The notes beneath the pieces were generated by a model. The model did not search any database. It saw nothing but the letters and a program-made list of their open reading frames with translations, and had not been told where the DNA came from. A stretch of 57,143 nucleotides of DNA from Clostridia bacterium (GTDB lineage: Bacteria > Bacillota > Clostridia > UBA1381), in NCBI GenBank assembly GCA_017443895.1, contig JAFSXU010000022.1:1-57143 (forward strand). The letters are read 5' to 3'. Each line of letters opens with the position of its first letter. Position 1 is the stretch's first letter. This document shows, piece after piece, positions 42,241 through 50,480 of the stretch. The position numbers were made by a program, and so were the translations under genes.

Positions 42241-44322
42241 ATGTCAAATGTTGCAGAGTATTTCGGCTCTAAGGTGTTTAACCTGCCTACTATGAAGGCG
42301 AGATTGCCGAAGGAAACTTACAAATCTTTATTAAAAACAATCAACGAGGGTACAGCTCTTGACCCGTCTGTAGCAGAGGTTGTCGCCAATGCCATGAAGG
42401 ACTGGGCAATTGAGAACGGATGTACACACTATACTCACTGGTTCCAGCCAATGACAGGTACAACAGCAGAAAAGCACGATTCTTTCATTGAGCCTATTGA
42501 TGACGGTACGGTTATTATGGAATTTTCAGGCAAAAACCTTGTAGTCGGTGAGCCTGATGCGTCAAGCTTCCCGTCGGGTGGTTTGCGTGCAACTTTTGAA
42601 GCTCGCGGATATACCGCATGGGACCCTACCTCCTATGCATTTATAAAAGATGATTCATTATGTATTCCAACATCATTTATTTCATACACAGGCGAGGTGC
42701 TTGATAAAAAGACTCCGCTTTTAAGGTCAATGAATGCAATTGACAGAGAAACAAAGAAGATACTTAAATTATTCGGAAAAGAGCCTACTAAGGTTATCGC
42801 CTATGTAGGTCCTGAGCAGGAATATTTCCTTGTTGACAAGGAGCTTTATTCCATGCGTAAAGACCTTATGCTTACAGGAAGAACTCTCTTTGGCGCAATG
42901 CCTGCAAAAGGTCAGGAGCTTGAGGATCACTATTTCGGTCAGATAAAAGAGCGTGTTTCGGCATTTATGAAGGATGTTGACGAGGAGCTTTGGAAGTTGG
43001 GCGTATACTCAAAAACAAAGCATAACGAGGTTGCGCCCGCACAGCACGAGGTTGCGCCTATTTTCTCAACCTGCAACATTTCCGCAGACCAAAACCAGCT
43101 TACAATGGAGCTTTTAAAGAAAATTGCAAACCGTCATAACCTTGTTTGTCTTCTGCACGAAAAGCCATACGAGGGTATTAACGGTTCGGGTAAGCACAAT
43201 AACTGGTCAATAGGAACATCGGACGGTGAAAACTTATTAAAGCCGGGAAAAAATCCTAAGGATAATGTTCAGTTTTTATTATTCCTTGCAGCTATTGTAA
43301 AGGCTGTTGATGATTATTCGGATTTATTAAGAGTATCCGTTGCAACTGCCGGTAATGATCACAGATTGGGTGCAAACGAGGCGCCTCCTGCAATCGTTTC
43401 TATCTATCTTGGCGACCAGCTCACAAAAATAGTAAATGATCTTATTTCAGGCAAGAAAACAAAGGAAGAACGACTTGGTATCTTAGACACCGGTGTTGAT
43501 TCACTCCCTACCCTTCAAAGAGATGCTACAGACCGTAACAGAACATCGCCGTTTGCCTTTACAGGTAACAGATTTGAGTTCAGAATGCCCGGTTCTTCAC
43601 AGTCAGTTTCGGGTATAAACATAATTATAAACACAATTGTTGCAGAGGCTCTTTCTCAGTTCTATGACGAGCTTGAAAAAGAGGAGGATATTCGTCACGC
43701 TGCTATGGATGTTGCCGTAAGAGCATTCAAAAAGCACAACAGAGTAATATTTAACGGCAACGGTTATTCAGACGAATGGGTTAAAGAGGCTGAAAAGAGA
43801 GGTTTGTTGAACTTAAAAACAACTCCCGAAGCTCTGCCATGCTTTGCTTCAAAGAAATCGGTTAGTTTGTTTGAAAAACACGGTGTCTTTACAAAGGTTG
43901 AAACAGTAACAAGAACAGAAATTTTACTTGAGGATTATTATAAGGCACTCAATATTGAAGTCCTTACAATGCTTCAGATGGCTAAGCAGGAAATTTTACC
44001 TGCGTGTCTTGAATATGCAAACTTTATAGTTTCTGATATTGCCTCAAAAGAAGCGATAGGTATTAAGGTCCCAAAAGAAAAAGCGCTTGCAACTAAGATT
44101 TCAAAGCTCACAGAAACACTTATTGCAAACATCAACACTCTGGAAGGTATTTCAGACAAAGCGCCTACGACAGATAATGCCCTAAGACTGGCTACATACT
44201 ATAAAGACAAGGCAATCCCTGCAATGGATAAGCTAAGACAAACAGCTGATACGCTTGAAACCTTGGTTGCGGAAGAATATTGGCCGTTCCCAACATATAC
44301 AGACTTATTATACAGAGTATAA
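42241..44322 (+). CDS. glnN: Glutamine synthetase type III
   Basis: A 693-residue GSIII-type enzyme making glutamine from glutamate, ammonia and ATP. THYTHWFQPMTG and EKHDSFIEP open the catalytic region. FPSGGLRATFEARGYTAWDP is the GSIII signature, KHNEVAPAQHEVAPIF the metal/glutamate site, and NGSGKHNNWSIGT, RLGANEAPPAIVSIY and NRTSPFAFTGNRFEFRMPGS follow. Length is typical (about 690-730). An in-frame TTG lies 6 nt upstream, but the ATG at 42241 with AGGAGG 10 nt before it gives a standard start. It is a single-gene unit with an attenuator-like leader and a shared terminator downstream. Confidence 0.95.
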   Translation: MSNVAEYFGSKVFNLPTMKARLPKETYKSLLKTINEGTALDPSVAEVVANAMKDWAIENGCTHYTHWFQPMTGTTAEKHDSFIEPIDDGTVIMEFSGKNLVVGEPDASSFPSGGLRATFEARGYTAWDPTSYAFIKDDSLCIPTSFISYTGEVLDKKTPLLRSMNAIDRETKKILKLFGKEPTKVIAYVGPEQEYFLVDKELYSMRKDLMLTGRTLFGAMPAKGQELEDHYFGQIKERVSAFMKDVDEELWKLGVYSKTKHNEVAPAQHEVAPIFSTCNISADQNQLTMELLKKIANRHNLVCLLHEKPYEGINGSGKHNNWSIGTSDGENLLKPGKNPKDNVQFLLFLAAIVKAVDDYSDLLRVSVATAGNDHRLGANEAPPAIVSIYLGDQLTKIVNDLISGKKTKEERLGILDTGVDSLPTLQRDATDRNRTSPFAFTGNRFEFRMPGSSQSVSGINIIINTIVAEALSQFYDELEKEEDIRHAAMDVAVRAFKKHNRVIFNGNGYSDEWVKEAEKRGLLNLKTTPEALPCFASKKSVSLFEKHGVFTKVETVTRTEILLEDYYKALNIEVLTMLQMAKQEILPACLEYANFIVSDIASKEAIGIKVPKEKALATKISKLTETLIANINTLEGISDKAPTTDNALRLATYYKDKAIPAMDKLRQTADTLETLVAEEYWPFPTYTDLLYRV

Positions 44323-44344
44323 TATCTGTCATAAGCTGACATTC

Positions 44345-44376
44345 AAAAAGAGCTGTTATAAAGACAGCTCTTTTTT
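44345..44376. terminator. Bidirectional terminator between glnN and the deacetylase gene
   Basis: AAAAAGAGCTGT pairs with ACAGCTCTTTTT around TATAAAG, with T-runs on both strands. The two genes converge on it. Confidence 0.92.
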
Positions 44377-44378
44377 GT

Positions 44379-45317
44379 TTATTGCGCAGAATTTTCCTGC
44401 ACAGGATTATACGGGATTTCGGCAAGAGTTTTAAAATCCCAGCCGTTAGCTTGCAAATATTCTATTATTCTTGGCAATGCGTCAACAGTTGACTGCTTTG
44501 TTGCGGCATCGTGCATAAGAACCACTATATTATTGGTGGATATGGAATTAACAAAATAATCAAATAATTGGTCTGCATCCTTTTTTGCACCCTCGGCATC
44601 GCCGTTTAATGAGTTCCAGTCCGCATAATAATAACCCATACTCTTTAAAGTCTCTTTATATAGCTGTTTCTCCGTCGCATGGTCACCTGCATTATAGCCA
44701 CCGCCCGGAAAGCGGATAAGTTTCATAGGTATTGTATTTTTCGGATAATATCGGCTTATTATATCGTATGTCCTTGTTATTTCATCAACAAAAGACTCCT
44801 CGCTTTGATACAGCGCATCATAATCATGCGAATATGAATGTCCTGCAACCAAATGCCCTTCATTTATTACCCTTTGCGTAATTTCAGGGTTTTTTTCAAT
44901 CATTTTCCCGACCTCGAAAAATGTTGCATGAATACCGTACCGTGATAAAATATCAAGTATTTGCGGTGTGATGTTATCCGTCGGCCCGTCATCAAAGGTT
45001 AAATATGCCGTGTGGCTGCCGCCACCCTCCATTATAATATCAAGAAGATTATTACTGCTTGCAACGCTCGCATCCGGAATACCCGATTGAGCCGATACGG
45101 GAGCTTGCTCCACAGTTTCAATTACATCTTCTTTTTCATCGGTATCTGTATTTGATGAGAGCTCGTTAGTCATAAAATGATAACTTACAAGTATTGCACA
45201 CAAACTAAGCCCTGCTATAAGCGCCGTAAATAATATAAATCTCCGTATTTTCCGTATGCGCATCCGACGCATTTTTCTGCGTGTACGCCTCTGCATAAAT
45301 TCGTTACTTCCGCCCAT
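44379..45317 (-). CDS. Membrane-anchored polysaccharide deacetylase (NodB domain, CE4)
   Basis: A 312-residue protein. A very basic N-terminus (residues 8-26) precedes one membrane helix (about 27-47), a flexible linker, and then the NodB domain from about residue 100. TFDDGPT (catalytic Asp and first metal Asp), GHSYSHDYD (HxxxH metal motif), RFPGGGYN (motif 3), WNS and MHDA are all present, so it should be active on N-acetylglucosamine-containing glycans such as peptidoglycan. The start used is the first ATG; a second ATG seven codons later is an alternative. Confidence 0.9.
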   Translation of the reverse strand: MGGSNEFMQRRTRRKMRRMRIRKIRRFILFTALIAGLSLCAILVSYHFMTNELSSNTDTDEKEDVIETVEQAPVSAQSGIPDASVASSNNLLDIIMEGGGSHTAYLTFDDGPTDNITPQILDILSRYGIHATFFEVGKMIEKNPEITQRVINEGHLVAGHSYSHDYDALYQSEESFVDEITRTYDIISRYYPKNTIPMKLIRFPGGGYNAGDHATEKQLYKETLKSMGYYYADWNSLNGDAEGAKKDADQLFDYFVNSISTNNIVVLMHDAATKQSTVDALPRIIEYLQANGWDFKTLAEIPYNPVQENSAQ

Positions 45318-45394
45318 TATATTCTACCCCATATACGAAAATGTCCTATATACTTTTGATGCCCAAAAAATCTAAATCATATACCAAAGCGTAA

Positions 45395-45416
45395 GGGTGT
45401 TGAATACACAACACCC
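45395..45416 (-). terminator. Hairpin after the rhamnogalacturonan lyase gene
   Basis: GGGTGTTG and CAACACCC form a perfect 8-bp stem 33 nt after the stop codon. The tail on the minus strand (TTACGCTTT) has few T residues, so it may be a weak terminator or an mRNA-stabilising end. Confidence 0.55.
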
Positions 45417-45448
45417 CTTGCTTATTTAATTTTTGAAAGTTCAGAATA

Positions 45449-48400
45449 TTATCTGACTACAGGACACAAAATCTTTTGTGTATTCTTATCCCATACATAA
45501 CCCCGTACAGAATTACCTGCATTTGTAAGTGCATTTGTAGTAACTGATGTATTGCCATTTGCTGCAGTGGCATTTGATACCTTTGCTTCAACCAATTTAC
45601 CGTTTTCATCATAGCTTGCAATAACCGCAATTACATCTACTGTTTCGCCTGTTGTATTTGTAATATCGGCACTCAATACATTATCCTTGATAGTTGCATT
45701 AACGCTAAGCTCTGCCTCTTCTTCTTTGGCATCTGATATTACCATTAAATCGTCAAAGTATACCTTTGCAGATGTGTTATCCGCCTCTGTGCCCCAGAAT
45801 ACAGGGAACGCCGCACCGTTATCCGATGCGACCTCTACATCGTCAACATATATTTTACGCTCGGTAATATTACCTGATTTTTTAAGTGTAATGTCAATCT
45901 TATTCCAACTATCTGCTGTAACAGGCAATGCGCTCGTTGCTTGTGTTGATGTGCTGTCATTATAATATAGCTTTGCATCTCCACCGCTGCCGTTTACAGG
46001 CTTTGCGTATATTGTTGCGGTATAAGTTACACCGTCCTCCAATGTATCAGGTGTGTTTATCTTAAATCTCGGTCCTCTGTTTGCACTTGTATAGTTTGAT
46101 GAATTCATAACAAGTGCATTGCCACCTCTTCCGCCGCTCTCTATTGAGAAATTGGTTTCTGCTTTAGAGCCTGTGCTTCTTGCACCGATATACAGTGTAA
46201 CTCCTGCAAGGTCTGTATACGGAGCGGTTTCAGTTGTATTTAAGAATATCAACCTCTGTGATGCAATATTAAAGCTATCACTTACAAGAGGCATTGTATC
46301 CATAGGGATTTGCTTTTTATAGCTTACATTGCTCATTTGAGGCGATGCAACAATTGTTCCCGTCCCGTCAAGAGTAGTTGAAAATCTGAGCTTGCCAAAC
46401 TTCAAATCTCCGATATCAAACTCTCTTGTATACTGACCTGCCACCGTCTCCCATGTAGAATCGGTACCTGTTACGGTTGCCAATGCCGTCTTATTGTCAT
46501 AATCAAACTCAACCTCTACAATCCAGCGCTTTGCACTACCCTGAATATTGCCTAAGCCGTCAACCACTGTTACCCAGTCATTTGCAAAGTTCTGTACACC
46601 GTCAGAGGTAAGCTTTGATGTTAAAGCTCCTGCAGATGCTGCATAAGGCTGTGTAAGAGTCAGGATATTACTATCGTTTTCGTCAAGAAGTTCTACGCTC
46701 ATTGAATATTCATGACCTGTCCAGTTCCAGTTACTGCCATCAATCTTTTGACCGCCTGTTACATAGTGGAACTTCAATACCGCATGGTTATCATCAATCC
46801 TGTCAAATGTCTTATACGCATATGCGCCCTCAGTCGCTTCTGACTGTGTAATTGTTGCACTTGTTGCGGTTACATTTGAATATGTTGTTCCTGTCTTTAC
46901 ACTATCGGTTACAAACTTATTGCTGCCTGTTACATCTATAATCTCCATAGGTGTTACCATAACCTTACAGCTTGCACTGTATCCGCCGTCAAGCGCTGTT
47001 GCGGTTATGGTTGCAACACCTGCATCAAGTCCCTCAATGTTACCTTCCTCATCAACATATGCAATAGTCGGTGCCGATGATGTCCATTTAACCGTTTTTA
47101 CCGTTGCATTAGCAGGAGTTACGGTTGCGGTAAGCTTTTTAGTCGTTCCCGAACCCATGCGAAGGGTTGTGTCCGATAATGAAATTCCATCAACAGGGAT
47201 TGACCATACATTAACATTACAGGTAGCGGTGAAATTACCGTCCTTAGTTGTTACGGTAACGGTTGCATCTCCGTTATTTTTAGCTGTTAATATACCGTTT
47301 GATACGGTTACAACATTCTCATTTGATGATGTCCATGTAACGCCTCGTGTTGTAGCATTCAAAGGCTCAAGAATTGCAGATATTGATGCTGTCTGTGTTT
47401 TCTCAAGCACAATATTGGTTTCTGACAGGCTTACACCTGTTACGGGAACCTCCTTAAACTCCGTTGTTACATTAGTAAACGGTGTTGCAGGTGCAAGGTA
47501 GCTTAGAGTCTTTCCTGCATCGTCCGTTGCCAAAGCTGCACTGCCGATATAGTAGCTTGTATGCGGTGGTTGGTTATAACCGACATTCTGGATTGCAACA
47601 TTAGTTCTGTACTGGCTGTCATGCATAAGTGTTGTTAATCTGTATTCGGTAGGAATAGATGTTGTGAACACTCTTAAATACGCCTGATCGGTATTTGAGC
47701 CTTTATTTATAGGCATTACTATTTCCTCTCGCCAATCGCCCCAAATATCGGCAACCAATGTAGGTGTACGCTTTGTAAAGTTATTTGATGTACCCGGAAT
47801 AAATCCGTCTCCGTCACTGTAGAAACGGCCTGTAGAGCCCGTATCTGCATAGTATTTTGCAATCTGGTTATCGTCTAAGAGCTCGCGTCCCAAATCTCCG
47901 TCCCAGTAAACAAGGAAGTTATCCATACCACGGGAAGATGTCTGTGGTTTGGTTGCAATGTTATCTCCATTAAAGTCATGAGCATATGCAAAACCCGATG
48001 ACCAGCCGATTGATAACGCATTCGGATGAGTTTTTGCATACGCATCATCAACATTTGCCATTACGCCTCGTCCGTTATCGCCCGAAGCCGCCAACTTACC
48101 CGATGACCAGAAATGCCGACCTGTTGCCGTTTCTCTCAAATCCTCTGCATAATACTTATATCCTTCACCATCCTCCTTTACAGAGAATGTTTCCTGCATA
48201 CCGTCATTATTAAAGTCACTGGTATGGATTGCATCGCCATGTCCTAAGAGGGTGTTTCCCAAAACCGTCTTTCCGTCATCGTCCAATGTAGCAGAACCGT
48301 ATACAATCTCGTCCTTGCCGTCATTGTCTACATCTGCAATGGATAGGTTATGGTTACCCTGCCCGTACATTGATGACGCTGTTTTCTTATCGCCACTGTT

Positions 48401-49642
48401 ATACTCCCACTGCATTGTAAAGCTTTCGCCGTCCCATGAGTAGGCACGAATCACTATTCTGTTATAATAACCACGACATTCTATAAGGCTTGGTGTAACA
48501 CCGTCAAGGTATCCTACGCCTGCCAAAAATCTTGATGAACGGTTATACTTACTGTCGCCCCAGTAGCCTGATGATACAAGTGGAATAGCGTCAGTTGTTG
48601 CAAGAGCGGCACCTGTTTCACCGTCAAAAATGGTGTAGTACTCAGGGCCCATATTCTTACCCTTTGTTCTTCCCGACATACCAATATTTAATGCCGTATT
48701 ATCTGCATTTCTTATTGCCTCGGTATCGCCAACCTCTGTTACATAATGACCTGTACCGTCAATTGTTCCCGGTGCGGTCTGACAAGCAATTTCGGATTTT
48801 CCGTTACCGTCAAAGTCATATACCATAAACTGTGAGTAGTGGGCGCCGGCTGTGATATTCTGACCTAAGTCAATTCTCCACATTTTGCCCTTGTTATTGG
48901 GATTTAGCTCATATCCGTCAAGATACACTCTACCCGTAAAATCAGCACCTGCAGAGTCCTTTGAATCCGTAGGATCCCATTTTAAGACAAGCTCATAATC
49001 GCCGTCACCGTCAAGGTCGCCGATTGAACCGTCATTTGCTCCGCCCTCGTGTGATGAATCATACGAATAATATTTTGATGTCTTCCCGTCTCCGTCTCTT
49101 TGAATATCTGCGGGACGCTCTATAGGAATATCAACATATGAATATGAGTTTGGCAAGCTCGTTCCGTTTAATACATATGAGCCTCTTGCAGTCTTATTGG
49201 TTTCTGTAAAAGGCTTAACGCCTACTGTTGCCTTTAACGCCTTTGACTTTTCCGTTGCTTTTTTGTATGTTGGTATAACCTTATACCAGTTTGATGCAGT
49301 ACCTGCGGTATCTGTATAGTTTGTAGCACCGGACAGACCCGTCGCAATCGCTGTATATGAACCTGTCTGTGATGTACTTCTGTAAACATCAAAAGTCTGT
49401 GTCGCCAAATCTTCCGTACCTAAAAGACGCCAGCTTAAATATACACCGTTTGTTATACCGTTATATGCATCATTTGCATTATTATTTATAATAGCAACAA
49501 GACCGCGGTTTAATTTTTCCATTAACCGCACATTCTCTCTGTACTGTGGCACATTTGCCGCTGATGCGCTTATGGAAAATCCCGAAAATGCACCTGCCGT
49601 AATCGCTATGCTTGCTATAGTGCTTATGATTTTTCTTCTCAT
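45449..49642 (-). CDS. Secreted rhamnogalacturonan lyase (PL11-type) with two Big2 domains
   Basis: 1397 residues with a signal peptide (1-28, ending SASA). After an N-terminal Fn3-like region (about 40-140), residues about 150-725 form the PL11 beta-propeller, with calcium-loop motifs DLDGDGDYELVLKWDPTD, YDFDGNGKSEIAC, DVDNDGKDEIVYG and DFNNDGMQETF, and ADIWGDWREEIVMP near the end. Two bacterial Ig-like (Big2) domains follow (about 730-812 and 813-893). Two lectin- or CBM-like modules (about 900-1110 and 1115-1310) and a short C-terminal beta-domain come last. No LPXTG, SLH or dockerin is visible. It cleaves the rhamnogalacturonan I backbone of pectin. It has its own promoter. Confidence 0.9.
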   Translation of the reverse strand: MRRKIISTIASIAITAGAFSGFSISASAANVPQYRENVRLMEKLNRGLVAIINNNANDAYNGITNGVYLSWRLLGTEDLATQTFDVYRSTSQTGSYTAIATGLSGATNYTDTAGTASNWYKVIPTYKKATEKSKALKATVGVKPFTETNKTARGSYVLNGTSLPNSYSYVDIPIERPADIQRDGDGKTSKYYSYDSSHEGGANDGSIGDLDGDGDYELVLKWDPTDSKDSAGADFTGRVYLDGYELNPNNKGKMWRIDLGQNITAGAHYSQFMVYDFDGNGKSEIACQTAPGTIDGTGHYVTEVGDTEAIRNADNTALNIGMSGRTKGKNMGPEYYTIFDGETGAALATTDAIPLVSSGYWGDSKYNRSSRFLAGVGYLDGVTPSLIECRGYYNRIVIRAYSWDGESFTMQWEYNSGDKKTASSMYGQGNHNLSIADVDNDGKDEIVYGSATLDDDGKTVLGNTLLGHGDAIHTSDFNNDGMQETFSVKEDGEGYKYYAEDLRETATGRHFWSSGKLAASGDNGRGVMANVDDAYAKTHPNALSIGWSSGFAYAHDFNGDNIATKPQTSSRGMDNFLVYWDGDLGRELLDDNQIAKYYADTGSTGRFYSDGDGFIPGTSNNFTKRTPTLVADIWGDWREEIVMPINKGSNTDQAYLRVFTTSIPTEYRLTTLMHDSQYRTNVAIQNVGYNQPPHTSYYIGSAALATDDAGKTLSYLAPATPFTNVTTEFKEVPVTGVSLSETNIVLEKTQTASISAILEPLNATTRGVTWTSSNENVVTVSNGILTAKNNGDATVTVTTKDGNFTATCNVNVWSIPVDGISLSDTTLRMGSGTTKKLTATVTPANATVKTVKWTSSAPTIAYVDEEGNIEGLDAGVATITATALDGGYSASCKVMVTPMEIIDVTGSNKFVTDSVKTGTTYSNVTATSATITQSEATEGAYAYKTFDRIDDNHAVLKFHYVTGGQKIDGSNWNWTGHEYSMSVELLDENDSNILTLTQPYAASAGALTSKLTSDGVQNFANDWVTVVDGLGNIQGSAKRWIVEVEFDYDNKTALATVTGTDSTWETVAGQYTREFDIGDLKFGKLRFSTTLDGTGTIVASPQMSNVSYKKQIPMDTMPLVSDSFNIASQRLIFLNTTETAPYTDLAGVTLYIGARSTGSKAETNFSIESGGRGGNALVMNSSNYTSANRGPRFKINTPDTLEDGVTYTATIYAKPVNGSGGDAKLYYNDSTSTQATSALPVTADSWNKIDITLKKSGNITERKIYVDDVEVASDNGAAFPVFWGTEADNTSAKVYFDDLMVISDAKEEEAELSVNATIKDNVLSADITNTTGETVDVIAVIASYDENGKLVEAKVSNATAANGNTSVTTNALTNAGNSVRGYVWDKNTQKILCPVVR

Positions 49643-49687
49643 AAACTACCTCCCTCTTGTAAAAAAACAATAAAAATACTCATAATA

Positions 49688-49716
49688 ATTTTACTACACA
49701 TGTCGGTTTTTTACAA
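49688..49716 (-). promoter_or_regulatory. Sigma-A-like promoter of the rhamnogalacturonan lyase gene
   Basis: On the minus strand TTGTAA and TAAAAT are separated by 17 bp. The ribosome-binding site GGGAGG sits in front of the ATG. No obvious catabolite-response element is seen. Confidence 0.65.
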
Positions 49717-49793
49717 TAGGCAAACAAGTTTTTTATTAGTCAATTTTTTTCTTTTTATGAACATTTTTAGTCTTATAATTCCGTTTTAAATTA

Positions 49794-50423
49794 TTAGTGC
49801 TCAGGCTCCATATCCATATCGCCCATACCGTAGTATTGCGGTACTTCGCCCACGATTACGGTATCTGTTATAGGTACATTCACCGTCACTGTTTCTGTTG
49901 TATCAAACATATATCCGCTATAGCCAATATCAATCTGTGCCTTTAAATATATGCTGTGCCTTACCTGGTTTATGCCACAGCTTGTAAAGGTTTCATGAAC
50001 ATCCGTACCTACACAGCTTATAGGGTATATTTTAACAGGCACACCAAAGCCAATTCCCGAAAACAGAGCAATTCCCGTAACCGAGCCTATGGGAATATGC
50101 ACAATTTTATACTCGTCTTTAAACACATAATCCTGGAGGTTGTCTGCAAGGTATGAGTTTATGACATTTATTTTTGCGGTATCGGTTTCAAAAATCATGG
50201 CACGGTCGGTATTTTGAGTGCTTGAAAAGTCCGTTTCCATATCTTTAAAAATTTCATAAACGGATTTACTTATTGCCGTTGTTGCAACGCCGTTTGCATA
50301 TGAATGTGCGATTTTTATAAGAGCATTTTCCATTCTGTTTGCACAAAAAACAAGTAGTGCAAGTATTGTCAGCACAAACACAAATACTCCAAAGCCATGC
50401 CCTTTCCTCATACCCAATCGCAT
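49794..50423 (-). CDS. yunB: Sporulation protein YunB
   Basis: A 209-residue protein from the chosen start. It has one N-terminal membrane helix (FGVFVFVLTILALLVFCANR) and then the YunB domain, with HIPIGSVTGIALFSGIGFGVPVKI, TSCGINQVRHSIYL and the closing TVIVGEVPQYYG. YunB is a sigma-E-dependent protein needed for efficient spore formation in Bacillus subtilis, so this gene argues that the organism sporulates. The frame is open ten codons further up, but that stretch lies inside a terminator hairpin; GGGGGTG precedes the ATG at 50423. Confidence 0.85.
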   Translation of the reverse strand: MRLGMRKGHGFGVFVFVLTILALLVFCANRMENALIKIAHSYANGVATTAISKSVYEIFKDMETDFSSTQNTDRAMIFETDTAKINVINSYLADNLQDYVFKDEYKIVHIPIGSVTGIALFSGIGFGVPVKIYPISCVGTDVHETFTSCGINQVRHSIYLKAQIDIGYSGYMFDTTETVTVNVPITDTVIVGEVPQYYGMGDMDMEPEH

Positions 50424-50429
50424 AAAAAC

Positions 50430-50467
50430 ACCCCCAAACACACTGTTATACAATATGTTTTGGGGGT
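50430..50467 (-). terminator. Terminator after thrS, overlapping the yunB ribosome-binding site
   Basis: On the minus strand ACCCCCAAA pairs with TTTGGGGGT, followed by GTTTTTATG. The stem begins 14 nt after the thrS stop. Its 3' arm supplies the only purine-rich site in front of yunB. Confidence 0.75.
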
Positions 50468-50480
50468 ATAAATTGTTATT

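Noticed and set aside
46920-47501. 193-codon ORF antisense to the Big2 region
   Set aside because: It is a Val/Thr-rich shadow of the Ig-like repeats on the real strand.
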